Assembly (NCBI GenBank): GCA_022767515.1
Contig: JALENK010000009.1
Coordinates: 79,423-114,714, forward strand
Direction of reading: 5' to 3'
Origin: Clostridium sp.
GTDB lineage: Bacteria; Bacillota; Clostridia; Clostridiales; Clostridiaceae
DNA: 35,292 nucleotides
The position numbers and the translations under genes are program-made. The notes below the pieces were generated by a model. The model saw nothing but the letters and a program-made list of their open reading frames with translations, was not told where the DNA came from and searched no databases. This document shows positions 1-8,154 of this stretch, piece after piece (the first letter of the stretch is position 1; every line of letters starts with the position of its first letter).

Positions 1-1192
1 AATTTTCTTTTCCAATAGTCTCTCCAAGCATCATAAAACCAACATTACATGAATTTTGTATTATTTCACCAAATGTCTGTGCACCATGACCACTAGTGTT
101 AGCACACCTTATTTGTCTTCCAGCAACATTTAAACTACCACCACAATAATAAGATTCATTTCCTGTTAGATAATTCCCATCCATTGCAGTAATTGCTGTC
201 ATTACCTTGAATATTGAACCTGGTTCAAAAGTATCATTTACAAGTCTATTTCTCCACATTTTATTTATCTTATCTGTTTTAGTTTTTCCCTCAAAATTTT
301 CATAACCTGAATATGGATCATTAGGATTAAAATCAGGCTTATTAGCCATTGCTAATACTTCTCCTGTTTTTGGATCCATTACAAGTATTGAAACTGCTTT
401 TGCTTTTTGCTCTTCATAGGTAGCCTGTGCTGCCTGCTCTGCAAAATACTGTATATTGGTATCAATAGTTAAATATAAATCTTTACCATCAACTGGAGCT
501 GTATACTGTGAAATAGTGTAAGGCAAATCTGAACTAGCTGCATCTGATTCTGCTATTTTCATACCAGGAACCCCTGCTAATTGTTTATTATAAACAAGTT
601 CTACCCCTGTTAATCCTTCACCATCAACATTGGTTGTTCCAAGCACATGAGCTAAAAAATTATCGTTTGTATAAATTCTTTTTGTATCTGGTGAAATAAT
701 AAGCCCTACAATCCCAGTTTTCTCTTTTAATTCCTTAACTTTATCTGCAACTTCCTTTTCTACTCTTCTAATTAATATAGCTGAACCAGCATTTTCTCCA
801 TTTGAAAGCTTAGTATCTAGTTTTTTCTGTACATCATCAACTTCCATTCCTACTGCCTCAGCTATCAATGGTGCTATATCAGAAGTGGTATTGTAGGACG
901 AACTACTATCTAAATACTTTCTAATACTTGTCAAATCTAAATCAATTCTATAAACATCTGCTGATACTGCTAATTCCTCTCCATTTCTATCAAGAATCCT
1001 TCCTCTTTTAGCAGAAATTCTAACTTCACTTGTCCATTGTTCATTTGCCATAGCTGCATATTCAGGTCCTTTAACCATCATTACATAAGCAAGTCTTATC
1101 GTTAATGCTGTAAATACAATTGTAATTACAAGAAGTACCCATTTTATTCTTCTGTTTGCTAACGCTTTATCTTTCATCCTATTACGTCCCAT
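1..1192 (-). CDS. Class B penicillin-binding protein (FtsI/SpoVD family), C-terminus outside window
   Basis: Transpeptidase that cross-links peptidoglycan during septation or spore cortex formation. The visible 397 residues start with a short basic cytoplasmic segment and one transmembrane helix (about residues 17-39), followed by the PBP dimerisation domain and the start of the transpeptidase domain. The active-site motif SIFK is at residues 326-329 (Ser326 nucleophile) and SCN is at 381-383. The KTG motif and any PASTA domains lie beyond base 1. It is the third gene after rsmH and the ftsL-like gene, the normal dcw order. The start is uncertain: an in-frame ATG at 1213 lies on top of the GGAGG, so I chose the ATG at 1192, although its spacing from that GGAGG is long (14 bases). 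Whether it is the vegetative FtsI or the sporulation SpoVD cannot be decided without the C-terminus. Confidence 0.9.
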   Translation of the reverse strand, partial: MGRNRMKDKALANRRIKWVLLVITIVFTALTIRLAYVMMVKGPEYAAMANEQWTSEVRISAKRGRILDRNGEELAVSADVYRIDLDLTSIRKYLDSSSSYNTTSDIAPLIAEAVGMEVDDVQKKLDTKLSNGENAGSAILIRRVEKEVADKVKELKEKTGIVGLIISPDTKRIYTNDNFLAHVLGTTNVDGEGLTGVELVYNKQLAGVPGMKIAESDAASSDLPYTISQYTAPVDGKDLYLTIDTNIQYFAEQAAQATYEEQKAKAVSILVMDPKTGEVLAMANKPDFNPNDPYSGYENFEGKTKTDKINKMWRNRLVNDTFEPGSIFKVMTAITAMDGNYLTGNESYYCGGSLNVAGRQIRCANTSGHGAQTFGEIIQNSCNVGFMMLGETIGKEN

Positions 1193-1255
1193 AACTTTTT
1201 TATATGCCTCCATTATATATTTGTCTAAAATCAATATATGGATGTGCTAAAAACT

Positions 1256-1774
1256 CTAATTTAGCACATCCATTATTTTATCTAATAGTGATTTATCTTC
1301 TTTTTTATTTTCTGCTTCCTCGTCCTCAGCGTCTAGTGATTCAAAATAATTTTGAGATAAATCTATATTTACGCTATCTTTTTTAGTTGCTATTTTCATA
1401 CCATATTTATCTTCAGCATTAGTTTTTATACCATTTAAGGAATATTGATTAAGCATTGATACTCTCATTGATTGACTATCCTCATTTACTGCCTTTATCT
1501 GATTTTTTATCTCCGTAACATTTCTTTGAAGACCGTAAACATATACTTGCATTCCAATTATTAATATTCCTAAAGCAAACATTCCTATAATAAATTTATT
1601 AATTACTGCTCTTCTCTCAGCCTTTCTTTTAGAAATTTTTTTCTTAAGCTCTCTTCTTTTTCTTTTTTGCTCTTCTTGCTCTCTATATTTTCTTTCTCTT
1701 TCTTCCCGCTCTTTAATATTAGGTTTTATTACAACATTCCCTTTAACTTCATATTCTACTTCTCTCACTATCAT
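1256..1774 (-). CDS. ftsL: FtsL-like septum formation protein
   Basis: A small bitopic division protein, identified mainly by position between rsmH and the class B PBP and by its architecture. FtsL normally forms a complex with DivIB and DivIC that activates the septal transpeptidase. Residues 20-57 are extremely charged and basic (predicted cytoplasmic helix), residues 60-80 form one transmembrane helix, and about 82-105 look like a short extracellular coiled coil. At 172 residues it is longer than typical Bacillus FtsL; the extra length is the charged N-terminus and an acidic C-terminal tail. It starts 30 bases after rsmH, with GGAAGTG upstream. FtsL proteins diverge strongly in sequence, so the assignment is structural and contextual. 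Confidence 0.75.
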   Translation of the reverse strand: MIVREVEYEVKGNVVIKPNIKEREERERKYREQEEQKRKRRELKKKISKRKAERRAVINKFIIGMFALGILIIGMQVYVYGLQRNVTEIKNQIKAVNEDSQSMRVSMLNQYSLNGIKTNAEDKYGMKIATKKDSVNIDLSQNYFESLDAEDEEAENKKEDKSLLDKIMDVLN

Positions 1775-1804
1775 AATTATTCACTTCCTTACTAAATTAT
1801 ACCC

Positions 1805-2740
1805 TTATATTTTTTCAACGACTCTAAGCTTTGCACTTCTACTTCTTGGATTTTCATTTACTTCTTCTGCTGTTGGCTCAATAGCTTTTCTGCTAATCAG
1901 TTTTACAACTGGTTTTTTACCGCAGACACAAATCGGAAATTCTTTCGGACAATTGCAAGGATTCGCTAATTCTCTAAACTTTAATTTTACTATTCTATCT
2001 TCTAAAGAATGGAATGTGATTATTGCCATTCTTCCCCCCGTATTTAATCTTTTCACACCATTTTCTATAGTACTTTCAAGAATTCCAAGCTCATTATTAA
2101 CCTCTATTCTTATTGCTTGAAATGTTCTTTTTGCTGGATGTGGTCCCTCTCTCCTAGCTTTAGCTGGAATTGCTGCCTTTATAACTTCAACTAAATCTAA
2201 AGTAGTTTCTATAGGTCCATCTTTTCGCTTATTAATTATAAAATTTGCAATTCTTTTTGCAAACTTCTCTTCACCATAATTTTTTATAACCTTAAATAAT
2301 TCATCTTCTGTATAATCATTAACTACATTATAAGCTGAAAATTCATTATTTTTATTCATACGCATATCTAATGGTGCATCATTCATATAACTAAATCCTC
2401 TATCTGCTTCGTCAAGCTGATAAGAAGATACTCCAAGATCTAATAATATCCCATCTACTTTAGGAATTGATAAGTTTTCAAGTATGTCATCAATATTTGA
2501 AAAGTTACTATGTACATATTTAACATTAGAATACTCCTTTAGTCTATCCTTTGCTGCCTCTAATGCGTCTGTATCTTGGTCAATGCCAATTAACATTCCT
2601 TTCTCTTTTGATAACCTCTTTAAAATCTGACTCGAGTGCCCCGCCCCACCTAATGTTCCATCTACATATATACCATTTTCTTTAATATTCAGTCCTTCCA
2701 TACACTCATTCAGAAGAACCGAGACATGCTTGAATTCCAT
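1805..2740 (-). CDS. rsmH: 16S rRNA (cytosine-1402-N4)-methyltransferase RsmH
   Basis: SAM-dependent enzyme that methylates N4 of C1402 in the 16S rRNA decoding centre (old name MraW). The protein is 311 residues, the usual family length. The SAM-binding loop [14 protein letters not shown] is at residues 27-40 and the family signature LLDLGVSS at 99-106, followed by the usual [12 protein letters not shown] segment. The ATG start has AAGGAG eight bases upstream. It leads the visible dcw operon, with ftsL-like and PBP genes downstream. The usual preceding regulator gene mraZ is not found: upstream are about 260 non-coding bases and then the ychF terminator. Confidence 0.97.
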   Translation of the reverse strand: MEFKHVSVLLNECMEGLNIKENGIYVDGTLGGAGHSSQILKRLSKEKGMLIGIDQDTDALEAAKDRLKEYSNVKYVHSNFSNIDDILENLSIPKVDGILLDLGVSSYQLDEADRGFSYMNDAPLDMRMNKNNEFSAYNVVNDYTEDELFKVIKNYGEEKFAKRIANFIINKRKDGPIETTLDLVEVIKAAIPAKARREGPHPAKRTFQAIRIEVNNELGILESTIENGVKRLNTGGRMAIITFHSLEDRIVKLKFRELANPCNCPKEFPICVCGKKPVVKLISRKAIEPTAEEVNENPRSRSAKLRVVEKI

Positions 2741-2790
2741 ACTCCAATCTCCTTACTCCAAATTTATATGTATAATAAGTCCCCTTCTAC

Positions 2791-2840
2791 TTACAATTTT
2801 TTTACTTTACTGTATTGTAAATAAATGGTAACAGTTTACC
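2791..2840 (-). promoter_or_regulatory. Inverted repeats in the rsmH leader
   Basis: Two nested symmetric elements lie between the predicted start of transcription and rsmH. One is GGTAA-CAGT-TTACC at 2827-2840, just downstream of the -10. The other pairs TTACAAT at 2791-2797 with ATTGTAA at 2814-2820. They could be an operator or a leader hairpin. No known factor is implied, and short AT-rich symmetries can arise by chance. Confidence 0.25.
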
Positions 2841-2850
2841 CTCTTATTAT

Positions 2851-2879
2851 ATTTTATAATATTCTCGTAATACTTGCAA
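2851..2879 (-). promoter_or_regulatory. Predicted sigma-A promoter of the rsmH/dcw operon
   Basis: Read on the minus strand, TTGCAA (2879-2874) is separated by 17 bases from TAAAAT (2856-2851). This is a reasonable housekeeping promoter about 110 bases upstream of rsmH, leaving a leader of roughly 100 bases. Confidence 0.5.
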
Positions 2880-2954
2880 CTACCTAACTTCACTTATAAG
2901 CATATTATTTAATTCTTTCGATAAAAATTTTATTTTTCCTTTTTTATGCCAATA

Positions 2955-2994
2955 AATTAAAAAACGTAGCCAATAATTTTTATTAGCTACGTTT
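2955..2994 (-). terminator. Intrinsic terminator after ychF
   Basis: A 15-bp hairpin (arms 2962-2976 and 2980-2994, three-base loop) directly follows the ychF stop codon. On the minus strand the arms pair fully, with one G-U pair, and are followed by a T run (complement of 2955-2964). It separates ychF from the dcw operon. Confidence 0.9.
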
Positions 2995-3002
2995 AATATA
3001 AA

Positions 3003-4100
3003 CTATACGTTAAATCTAAAATTAACTACATCTCCATCTTGCATTATGTATTCTTTACCTTCTAGTCTAAATAAGCCCTTCTCTTTTGCTTTAGCTTCAG
3101 AACCACATTCAACTAAATCATCATAACTTACAATCTCAGCTCTAATAAATCCTCTTTCAATATCCGAATGAATTTTACCTGCTGCCTGTGGTGCTTTAGT
3201 TCCTATTTTTATTGTCCACGCTCTAACTTCTTGAACACCAGCTGTTAAAAAGCTCATAAGACCAAGAAGCTTATATGAAGCTTGTATTAATTTATCAAGT
3301 CCTGATTCTTCAAGACCATATTCTTGAAGCATCTCATTTTTTTCATCTTCTTCAAGACCAGATAAATCTTCTTCAAGTTTTGCACAAACAACCATTACAC
3401 CTGAATTTTCCTTTGTTGCATATTCTTGAACCTTCTTAACATATTCATTCTCAATATTTCCACTCATTAAATCATCTTCACTAATATTACATGCATATAA
3501 TACAGGTTTACTAGTTATTAAAAATAATTGCTTTATAAACTCAGCTTCTTCATCAGTTGTTTCTAAAGTTCTAACTGGAAGATTTGCTTCTAATTGAGCT
3601 TTAATTCTCTCCATTACTCCATATTCAAACTTAGCAGTCTTATCACCTGATCTTACAAGCTTAAGAGTCTTTTCCATTCTTCTTTCTAATACTTCTAAAT
3701 CTGAGAATATAAGCTCTAAGTTAATTGTTTCTATATCTCTTATAGGATCAACACTTCCTTCAACATGTACTACATTTCCATCATCAAAACACCTAACCAC
3801 ATGAACTATTGCAGCAACTTCTCTTATATGTGATAAGAATTTATTTCCAAGACCTTCACCCTTAGATGCACCCTTTACAAGTCCAGCTATATCATAAAAT
3901 TCAATAGCTGTATATACTTTTTTCTTAGCAGAATACATATTTTCTAACACATCTAATCTTTTATCAGGTACAGATACTACTCCAACATTGGGTTCTATTG
4001 TACAGAATGGATAGTTAGCTGATTCTGCTCCAGCCTTTGTTATAGCATTAAATAAAGTACTTTTACCTACATTAGGTAACCCTACAATTCCTAGTTTCAT
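3003..4100 (-). CDS. ychF: Ribosome-associated ATPase YchF (Obg family)
   Basis: P-loop ATPase of the Obg/TRAFAC class that binds ribosomes and has been linked to stress and redox responses; unlike most relatives it prefers ATP to GTP. The G1 loop GLPNVGKST is at residues 7-15, and the G3 segment is DIAGLVKGASKGEGLGNKFL. The G4 position reads NISE rather than NKxD, consistent with relaxed base specificity. The C-terminal part is a TGS-type domain ending in DGDVVNFRFNV. The length (365) is normal. It is a single-gene unit with its own promoter and terminator, divergent from the PdaA-like gene. Confidence 0.97.
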   Translation of the reverse strand: MKLGIVGLPNVGKSTLFNAITKAGAESANYPFCTIEPNVGVVSVPDKRLDVLENMYSAKKKVYTAIEFYDIAGLVKGASKGEGLGNKFLSHIREVAAIVHVVRCFDDGNVVHVEGSVDPIRDIETINLELIFSDLEVLERRMEKTLKLVRSGDKTAKFEYGVMERIKAQLEANLPVRTLETTDEEAEFIKQLFLITSKPVLYACNISEDDLMSGNIENEYVKKVQEYATKENSGVMVVCAKLEEDLSGLEEDEKNEMLQEYGLEESGLDKLIQASYKLLGLMSFLTAGVQEVRAWTIKIGTKAPQAAGKIHSDIERGFIRAEIVSYDDLVECGSEAKAKEKGLFRLEGKEYIMQDGDVVNFRFNV

Positions 4101-4184
4101 ATGTTTATATCTCCTTTATTCTAAAGTTTAAACCTTTATATTTTTTCCACCAAAATTTATAGTTATTTTCTAATACAATTAATA

Positions 4185-4213
4185 ATTTTATCATAGGCTT
4201 TATTCTTTTACAA
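4185..4213 (-). promoter_or_regulatory. Predicted sigma-A promoter of ychF
   Basis: On the minus strand TTGTAA (4213-4208), a 17-base spacer and TAAAAT (4190-4185), about 85 bases before the ychF ATG. Confidence 0.55.
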
Positions 4214-4247
4214 CTATTTATAACAACCAAAAAATGCTCCGTTTCTT

Positions 4248-4277
4248 GAATAAATTTAATAAAATAAGTAAACACTA
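4248..4277 (+). promoter_or_regulatory. Possible sigma-F/sigma-G type promoter of the PdaA-like gene
   Basis: GAATA at 4248-4252, an 18-base gap and AACACTA at 4271-4277. The first element fits the -35 pattern of forespore sigma factors; the second matches five of seven bases of the -10 pattern. Bacillus pdaA is a sigma-G gene, which is why I looked for this. In such AT-rich DNA the match is suggestive only. Confidence 0.3.
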
Positions 4278-4297
4278 GCTTTAGAGGTGATGCTATT

Positions 4298-5065
4298 TTG
4301 ATTAAAAAAATTTTTATTATTTTATTTTCTTTTTTATTGATATCTAACCCTATCTTTACTTTTTCAGCTTCAGATAATGAGGAATTAAACTGGTACTATG
4401 TCCCTTGCAAAAATCATGAAATACCAAAAGGAGCTAAGGAATCAGCTTCTTTTATAAAAGACTATGATGCCTTTTATCTAGGAGATACCTCTAAAAAAGT
4501 CATATATTTGACATTTGATGAGGGTTATGAAAACGGTAACACTTTAAAGATATTGGATATTCTTAAGGAATTAGATATCAAAGCTGCCTTCTTTGTAGTA
4601 AAACCTTATATCGATACAAATCCTGATATAGTAAAAAGAATGGTCATAGACGGACACTTAGTATGCAATCATTCTAACCATCACCCCTCTATGCCTTCAA
4701 TAAACGATGAAACTAAATTTAAGGACGAATTTACTTCAGTTGAACAGTCTTTTAAAAGCTTAACTGGTACTGATATGCCAAAGTTCTTTAGACCACCAAT
4801 GGGTAAATATTCTAAAAACTCTTTAAAAATGACTAAAGAGTTAGGATATAAAACTGTTTTTTGGAGCTTTGCTTATAAGGATTGGCTTGTAGATGAACAG
4901 CCCTCTGAAAGTTATGCTATAGATAAGATTAAATCTAATGTCCATAATGGTGAAATAATGCTACTACATGCAGTATCTGATACTAATACTAAAATATTAA
5001 AGGAAGTTTTATCCTCACTTCAAGCTGAAGGTTATGAATTTAAAACTTTAAATGAAATAGAGTAA
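4298..5065 (+). CDS. pdaA: Polysaccharide deacetylase, PdaA-like (delta-lactam synthesis)
   Basis: Secreted NodB-homology deacetylase of the carbohydrate esterase 4 superfamily. In Bacillus, PdaA removes acetyl groups from muramic acid as a step to the muramic-delta-lactam of spore cortex. An N-terminal signal peptide (about residues 1-24) is followed by the catalytic domain. TFDEG is at residues 72-76 (catalytic/metal Asp74), the metal-binding His125-x3-His129 sits in NHSNHHPS, and the RPP motif is at 165-167. The FDEGYENG context is typical of the PdaA branch. The start codon is TTG, seven bases after GAGGTGA; the overlapping ATG upstream is out of frame. It is one of two plus-strand genes here and is monocistronic. 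It might instead act in vegetative wall modification. Confidence 0.88.
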   Translation: MIKKIFIILFSFLLISNPIFTFSASDNEELNWYYVPCKNHEIPKGAKESASFIKDYDAFYLGDTSKKVIYLTFDEGYENGNTLKILDILKELDIKAAFFVVKPYIDTNPDIVKRMVIDGHLVCNHSNHHPSMPSINDETKFKDEFTSVEQSFKSLTGTDMPKFFRPPMGKYSKNSLKMTKELGYKTVFWSFAYKDWLVDEQPSESYAIDKIKSNVHNGEIMLLHAVSDTNTKILKEVLSSLQAEGYEFKTLNEIE

Positions 5066-5067
5066 AT

Positions 5068-5100
5068 AAAAGGCCTATTAGATTTTGTCTAATAAGCCTT
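5068..5100. terminator. Shared terminator between convergent genes
   Basis: A 13-bp hairpin (arms 5070-5082 and 5088-5100) lies between the PdaA-like gene and the minus-strand operon. On the minus strand it pairs fully (one G-U) and is followed by TTTTATTT; on the plus strand one pair is a mismatch. The right arm covers the last codons and TAG stop of the minus-strand gene. Confidence 0.8.
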
Positions 5101-5727
5101 ATTGATGTTCTCTTGAATTTTTTGTTTTCTTTCTATAGATAGTTTTTCAATATTTTTCAATTCTTCTTCTATCTTATTAACATAGCTTTCATTCTTTATT
5201 GAAGCTAGATTTATTCTAACATTAACTATTGCACATTCTATTGCAGCATTTAGAAGTATTGCAGCACAAGATGCATCTGATAATAACATCTTATTTCCAT
5301 ACTTAACTGCGATATCTATATTGTCATAAAATGCATAGCTTTCTTTTGCCAAATCATAAGGTGCCTTAATAGCTCCTAGTGTTTTCTCTGCAATTTCTTT
5401 TTGTCTTTTTGCCTTTTCCTCCTCTGTATCCTTAGGAAGTTTATAGCAATCCATTAATTTATTAAAATACTCTCTGTCATTTTCCATAAGAATCATGGCT
5501 CTTTTGATAAATTTTGAAGAAGCTTCCTTAAAATCTAACACAGTTTTTTGAACTTCAATATCTTGCTTTTCAAAGCTCTTCTTATTAACAGTTAATGAGT
5601 ATACCATTGAGTTTAAACTAGCTGCTAGTGCTGATACTAGTCCTGCTACACTTCCGCCTCCTGGTGATGCTAAATCAGATGCTAAATCCTCTAAAAAATT
5701 GTCTATTTTATATTCTTTAAATTCCAT
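5089..5727 (-). CDS. Cyclodeaminase/cyclohydrolase family protein (FchA-like)
   Basis: Member of the formiminotransferase-cyclodeaminase C-terminal family, all-helical enzymes acting on one-carbon tetrahydrofolates (formimino-THF cyclodeaminase or methenyl-THF cyclohydrolase). The glycine-rich signature SPGGGSVAGL is at residues 21-30, and the length (212) fits stand-alone FchA proteins. It starts three bases after the upstream glycosyltransferase ends, so it is almost certainly the last gene of that operon, an unexpected place for a folate enzyme. No formiminotransferase domain or histidine-degradation gene is nearby. Family membership is clear; the actual substrate is not. Confidence 0.85.
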   Translation of the reverse strand: MEFKEYKIDNFLEDLASDLASPGGGSVAGLVSALAASLNSMVYSLTVNKKSFEKQDIEVQKTVLDFKEASSKFIKRAMILMENDREYFNKLMDCYKLPKDTEEEKAKRQKEIAEKTLGAIKAPYDLAKESYAFYDNIDIAVKYGNKMLLSDASCAAILLNAAIECAIVNVRINLASIKNESYVNKIEEELKNIEKLSIERKQKIQENINKAY

Positions 5728-5730
5728 ATT

Positions 5731-6870
5731 CTACTCCTTTAGATTTTCATATAATTTTATAATTTTATTTATTATTACCTCTTTACTAAATCTTGACTTG
5801 GAATCCTCTCGTATTTTATCCGAATCAAATCTATCAATTTCATTTACAAGTCTCTTTAATCCCTCTTCAAACGCTTTATCACTGCGATTTTCAACGATTA
5901 TTCCATTAATCTCATTTATTATATCCTCAGCCCCACCATTTTTTGTTCCAAGTACAGGCTTTCCAAGTGCATTAGCCTCTATATATACCATTCCAAAAGT
6001 TTCATGCTCAGAAGCTAATACAAATGCATCACAGTCATTCATATGTTGTACAACCTCTTCTCTTGAAAGTGCACCAAGCAATTTAATTTGATTTTCCATA
6101 TTCAAGGATTTTATAAGTTCAGCTAACTCTTCTCTTAAAACCCCATCTCCACCTATTTTAAGATTAATATTCTTACCTCTAAAACAGTTTGAAAAGCTTC
6201 TAATCAGTCTATCCATTCCTTTTCCTTCAACAAGATATGCTAAAGAAAATAATTCTATAGTATCCGTCCTTTGCTTATTTTTAGGCTTAAAAATATCATA
6301 ATCTAGCATATTATGTATAACCAAAATATCGTTATCTGTATAATTTTGCAATTCCTGCTTTAATGAATTTCCAACACATATCAGCTTATCTGAACTGTCA
6401 TAAGCCCTTTTAATCCATTTTTCATAAGACTTCTTAACATACATACTATCTCTCAAAGAACTGTGCTCTGTTAATACAAATGGAATGTTATATTTCTTAG
6501 CAACATATGCTGCTGAAATACCTCCCCAAAAGGCAGAATGAGCATGGATAACATCAACCTTACCCTCTTTTTTAAGTATTTCAAGATATAGCTTTTCCAT
6601 TCTCTTATTAAATAACTTAAACATATTGCTATTTTTAGGAAGATAATTATAGTCCTTATACCTATAAGTTCTAAGTCCATCTTCTATTTCAAAATTTATA
6701 CCTCGTTTATCCTTGATTCTAAAAAGTTTTGTTATAGGCCAAATCTCATTATATGCAACTGTTACCTTGCAACCTTTTTCTTGAAGTGCAATAAACTGCT
6801 CTTTAAAAAAGCTTCCATGGACTTTATTTTCCTTATGTGAATACCAAGATGGTACTACCATAACATGCAT
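5731..6870 (-). CDS. Glycosyltransferase family 4 (GT-B fold)
   Basis: Cytoplasmic retaining glycosyltransferase that transfers a sugar from a nucleotide donor to a growing surface glycan. The N-terminal acceptor domain carries a glycine-rich loop after a short beta strand (HGSFFKEQ at 18-25). The donor domain begins near residue 200; GGDG at 240-243 and the EX7E motif (Glu290 and Glu298, in HETFGMVYIEA) are characteristic, followed by GGAEDII. The start ATG has GGAGGG six bases upstream. It lies two bases after another glycosyltransferase gene and three bases before the FchA-like gene. Donor and acceptor cannot be told from the sequence. Confidence 0.92.
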   Translation of the reverse strand: MHVMVVPSWYSHKENKVHGSFFKEQFIALQEKGCKVTVAYNEIWPITKLFRIKDKRGINFEIEDGLRTYRYKDYNYLPKNSNMFKLFNKRMEKLYLEILKKEGKVDVIHAHSAFWGGISAAYVAKKYNIPFVLTEHSSLRDSMYVKKSYEKWIKRAYDSSDKLICVGNSLKQELQNYTDNDILVIHNMLDYDIFKPKNKQRTDTIELFSLAYLVEGKGMDRLIRSFSNCFRGKNINLKIGGDGVLREELAELIKSLNMENQIKLLGALSREEVVQHMNDCDAFVLASEHETFGMVYIEANALGKPVLGTKNGGAEDIINEINGIIVENRSDKAFEEGLKRLVNEIDRFDSDKIREDSKSRFSKEVIINKIIKLYENLKE

Positions 6871-6872
6871 AA

Positions 6873-8150
6873 TTATCCCTCCAATATTTTATTTAGTCTA
6901 TCTATAATATTAGACCACTCATATCTATAGTCTGGCATACTATGCAACTTATTCTTGTTAGAAGCTAAAATCTTAATTAATGCTTTTTCTATTTCTTCTT
7001 CTTTATTATCTACACAAATACATTTCTCGTTATTTTCAACAAGCTTTTTAATCGGGTCTTTATCATCACCATAAATAACTAATATTTTACCAGTAGCTCC
7101 AAAATACTCATATATTTTTGCAGGTATTTGTTTAGAATTTTTATTTCCAAATAACAATAAAATATCTGAATTAAGCATATATTTTATAGCTTCATTAAAT
7201 GGTATTCTGCCATTTACCTGTGCTACTTCTAAGCTTTCTAGCTTTTCCTTCGCTTCTGCATCATCAATATTTCCAAAAAACATTATATTTAGCTTTTCAT
7301 ATAATTTTCTATCAGACTCTTTTAATGATTCCACAGACCTTATAAAAGGTCTAATATCTCTAAGCTCAGAAAAAATCTCACCTGTATAAATTATATTTAT
7401 CTTATCTTCATTGATTTTTTCTGGAACTTCATCCTCAGATAGATTTTCAAAGAATATCTTATCAAATCCTCTTGTTATAATACTAGCCTTATCAGGTGAA
7501 ATATTATATTCATCAATATAATCTTGTCTATTAGCCTCAGTAACAAATATGTGTCTATCAGATAAAGCTATTACTTGCTTTTCCATTCTTTTTTCTATAG
7601 TTTTCTTTATTATATTAGATTTTTTTCTTGTAGAATCCTTAAGCCATGGGTCACTCCAATAAGTTATCCATGGTATGGATTTATATTGTTTCTTTATATA
7701 TAATGCACATAAATGTGATGATGGTGGTTCATGCATCGATATTATAACATCTATTTTTTCCTCTTCTACTATTTTCTTACCAACCTTAGCAGCATTTTTA
7801 GCCCACCCCTTATACATATCTGGGATAACTAATGCATTTTTGATACTTCTTAGTAATTTTATCTTCTTTACATTAACAGGCTTTGATTCTGTCTTATCAG
7901 AACCTGGATGTTTTCTAAGCATCAATTTCTTAAATACTATTCCACCCTCTATTAAATTTACCTTAATATCTGGTGATATTAATTTAGATAAGCCTTCGTC
8001 ATAATATATAGAGTCCTTAGGAAAATCAACAGTTAATAAATGTACTTCATTGCCATTAATACTACTTAGCTTATTTAAATATTGAAGCGTCTCAATGGCT
8101 GCCGAATTATTAATAAATGGCGAATAACAAGCAATAAATAATATTTTCAT
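6873..8150 (-). CDS. Glycosyltransferase family 4-like protein
   Basis: A second GT-B type glycosyltransferase (425 residues), more divergent than its downstream neighbour. The N-terminal half shows the usual Rossmann start (KILFIACYSPF), an internal SMHEPPSSH segment and SDPW at residues 166-169, as in several exopolysaccharide glycosyltransferases. The C-terminal half has ITRGFD, then IYTGEI and the donor-site region IPAKIYEYFGATGKIL. It is separated by four bases from murJ upstream and two bases from the next glycosyltransferase, so translation is probably coupled. I infer a role in assembling the polymer that the flippase exports; linkage and sugar are unknown. Confidence 0.85.
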   Translation of the reverse strand: MKILFIACYSPFINNSAAIETLQYLNKLSSINGNEVHLLTVDFPKDSIYYDEGLSKLISPDIKVNLIEGGIVFKKLMLRKHPGSDKTESKPVNVKKIKLLRSIKNALVIPDMYKGWAKNAAKVGKKIVEEEKIDVIISMHEPPSSHLCALYIKKQYKSIPWITYWSDPWLKDSTRKKSNIIKKTIEKRMEKQVIALSDRHIFVTEANRQDYIDEYNISPDKASIITRGFDKIFFENLSEDEVPEKINEDKINIIYTGEIFSELRDIRPFIRSVESLKESDRKLYEKLNIMFFGNIDDAEAKEKLESLEVAQVNGRIPFNEAIKYMLNSDILLLFGNKNSKQIPAKIYEYFGATGKILVIYGDDKDPIKKLVENNEKCICVDNKEEEIEKALIKILASNKNKLHSMPDYRYEWSNIIDRLNKILEG

Positions 8151-8154
8151 TTCC

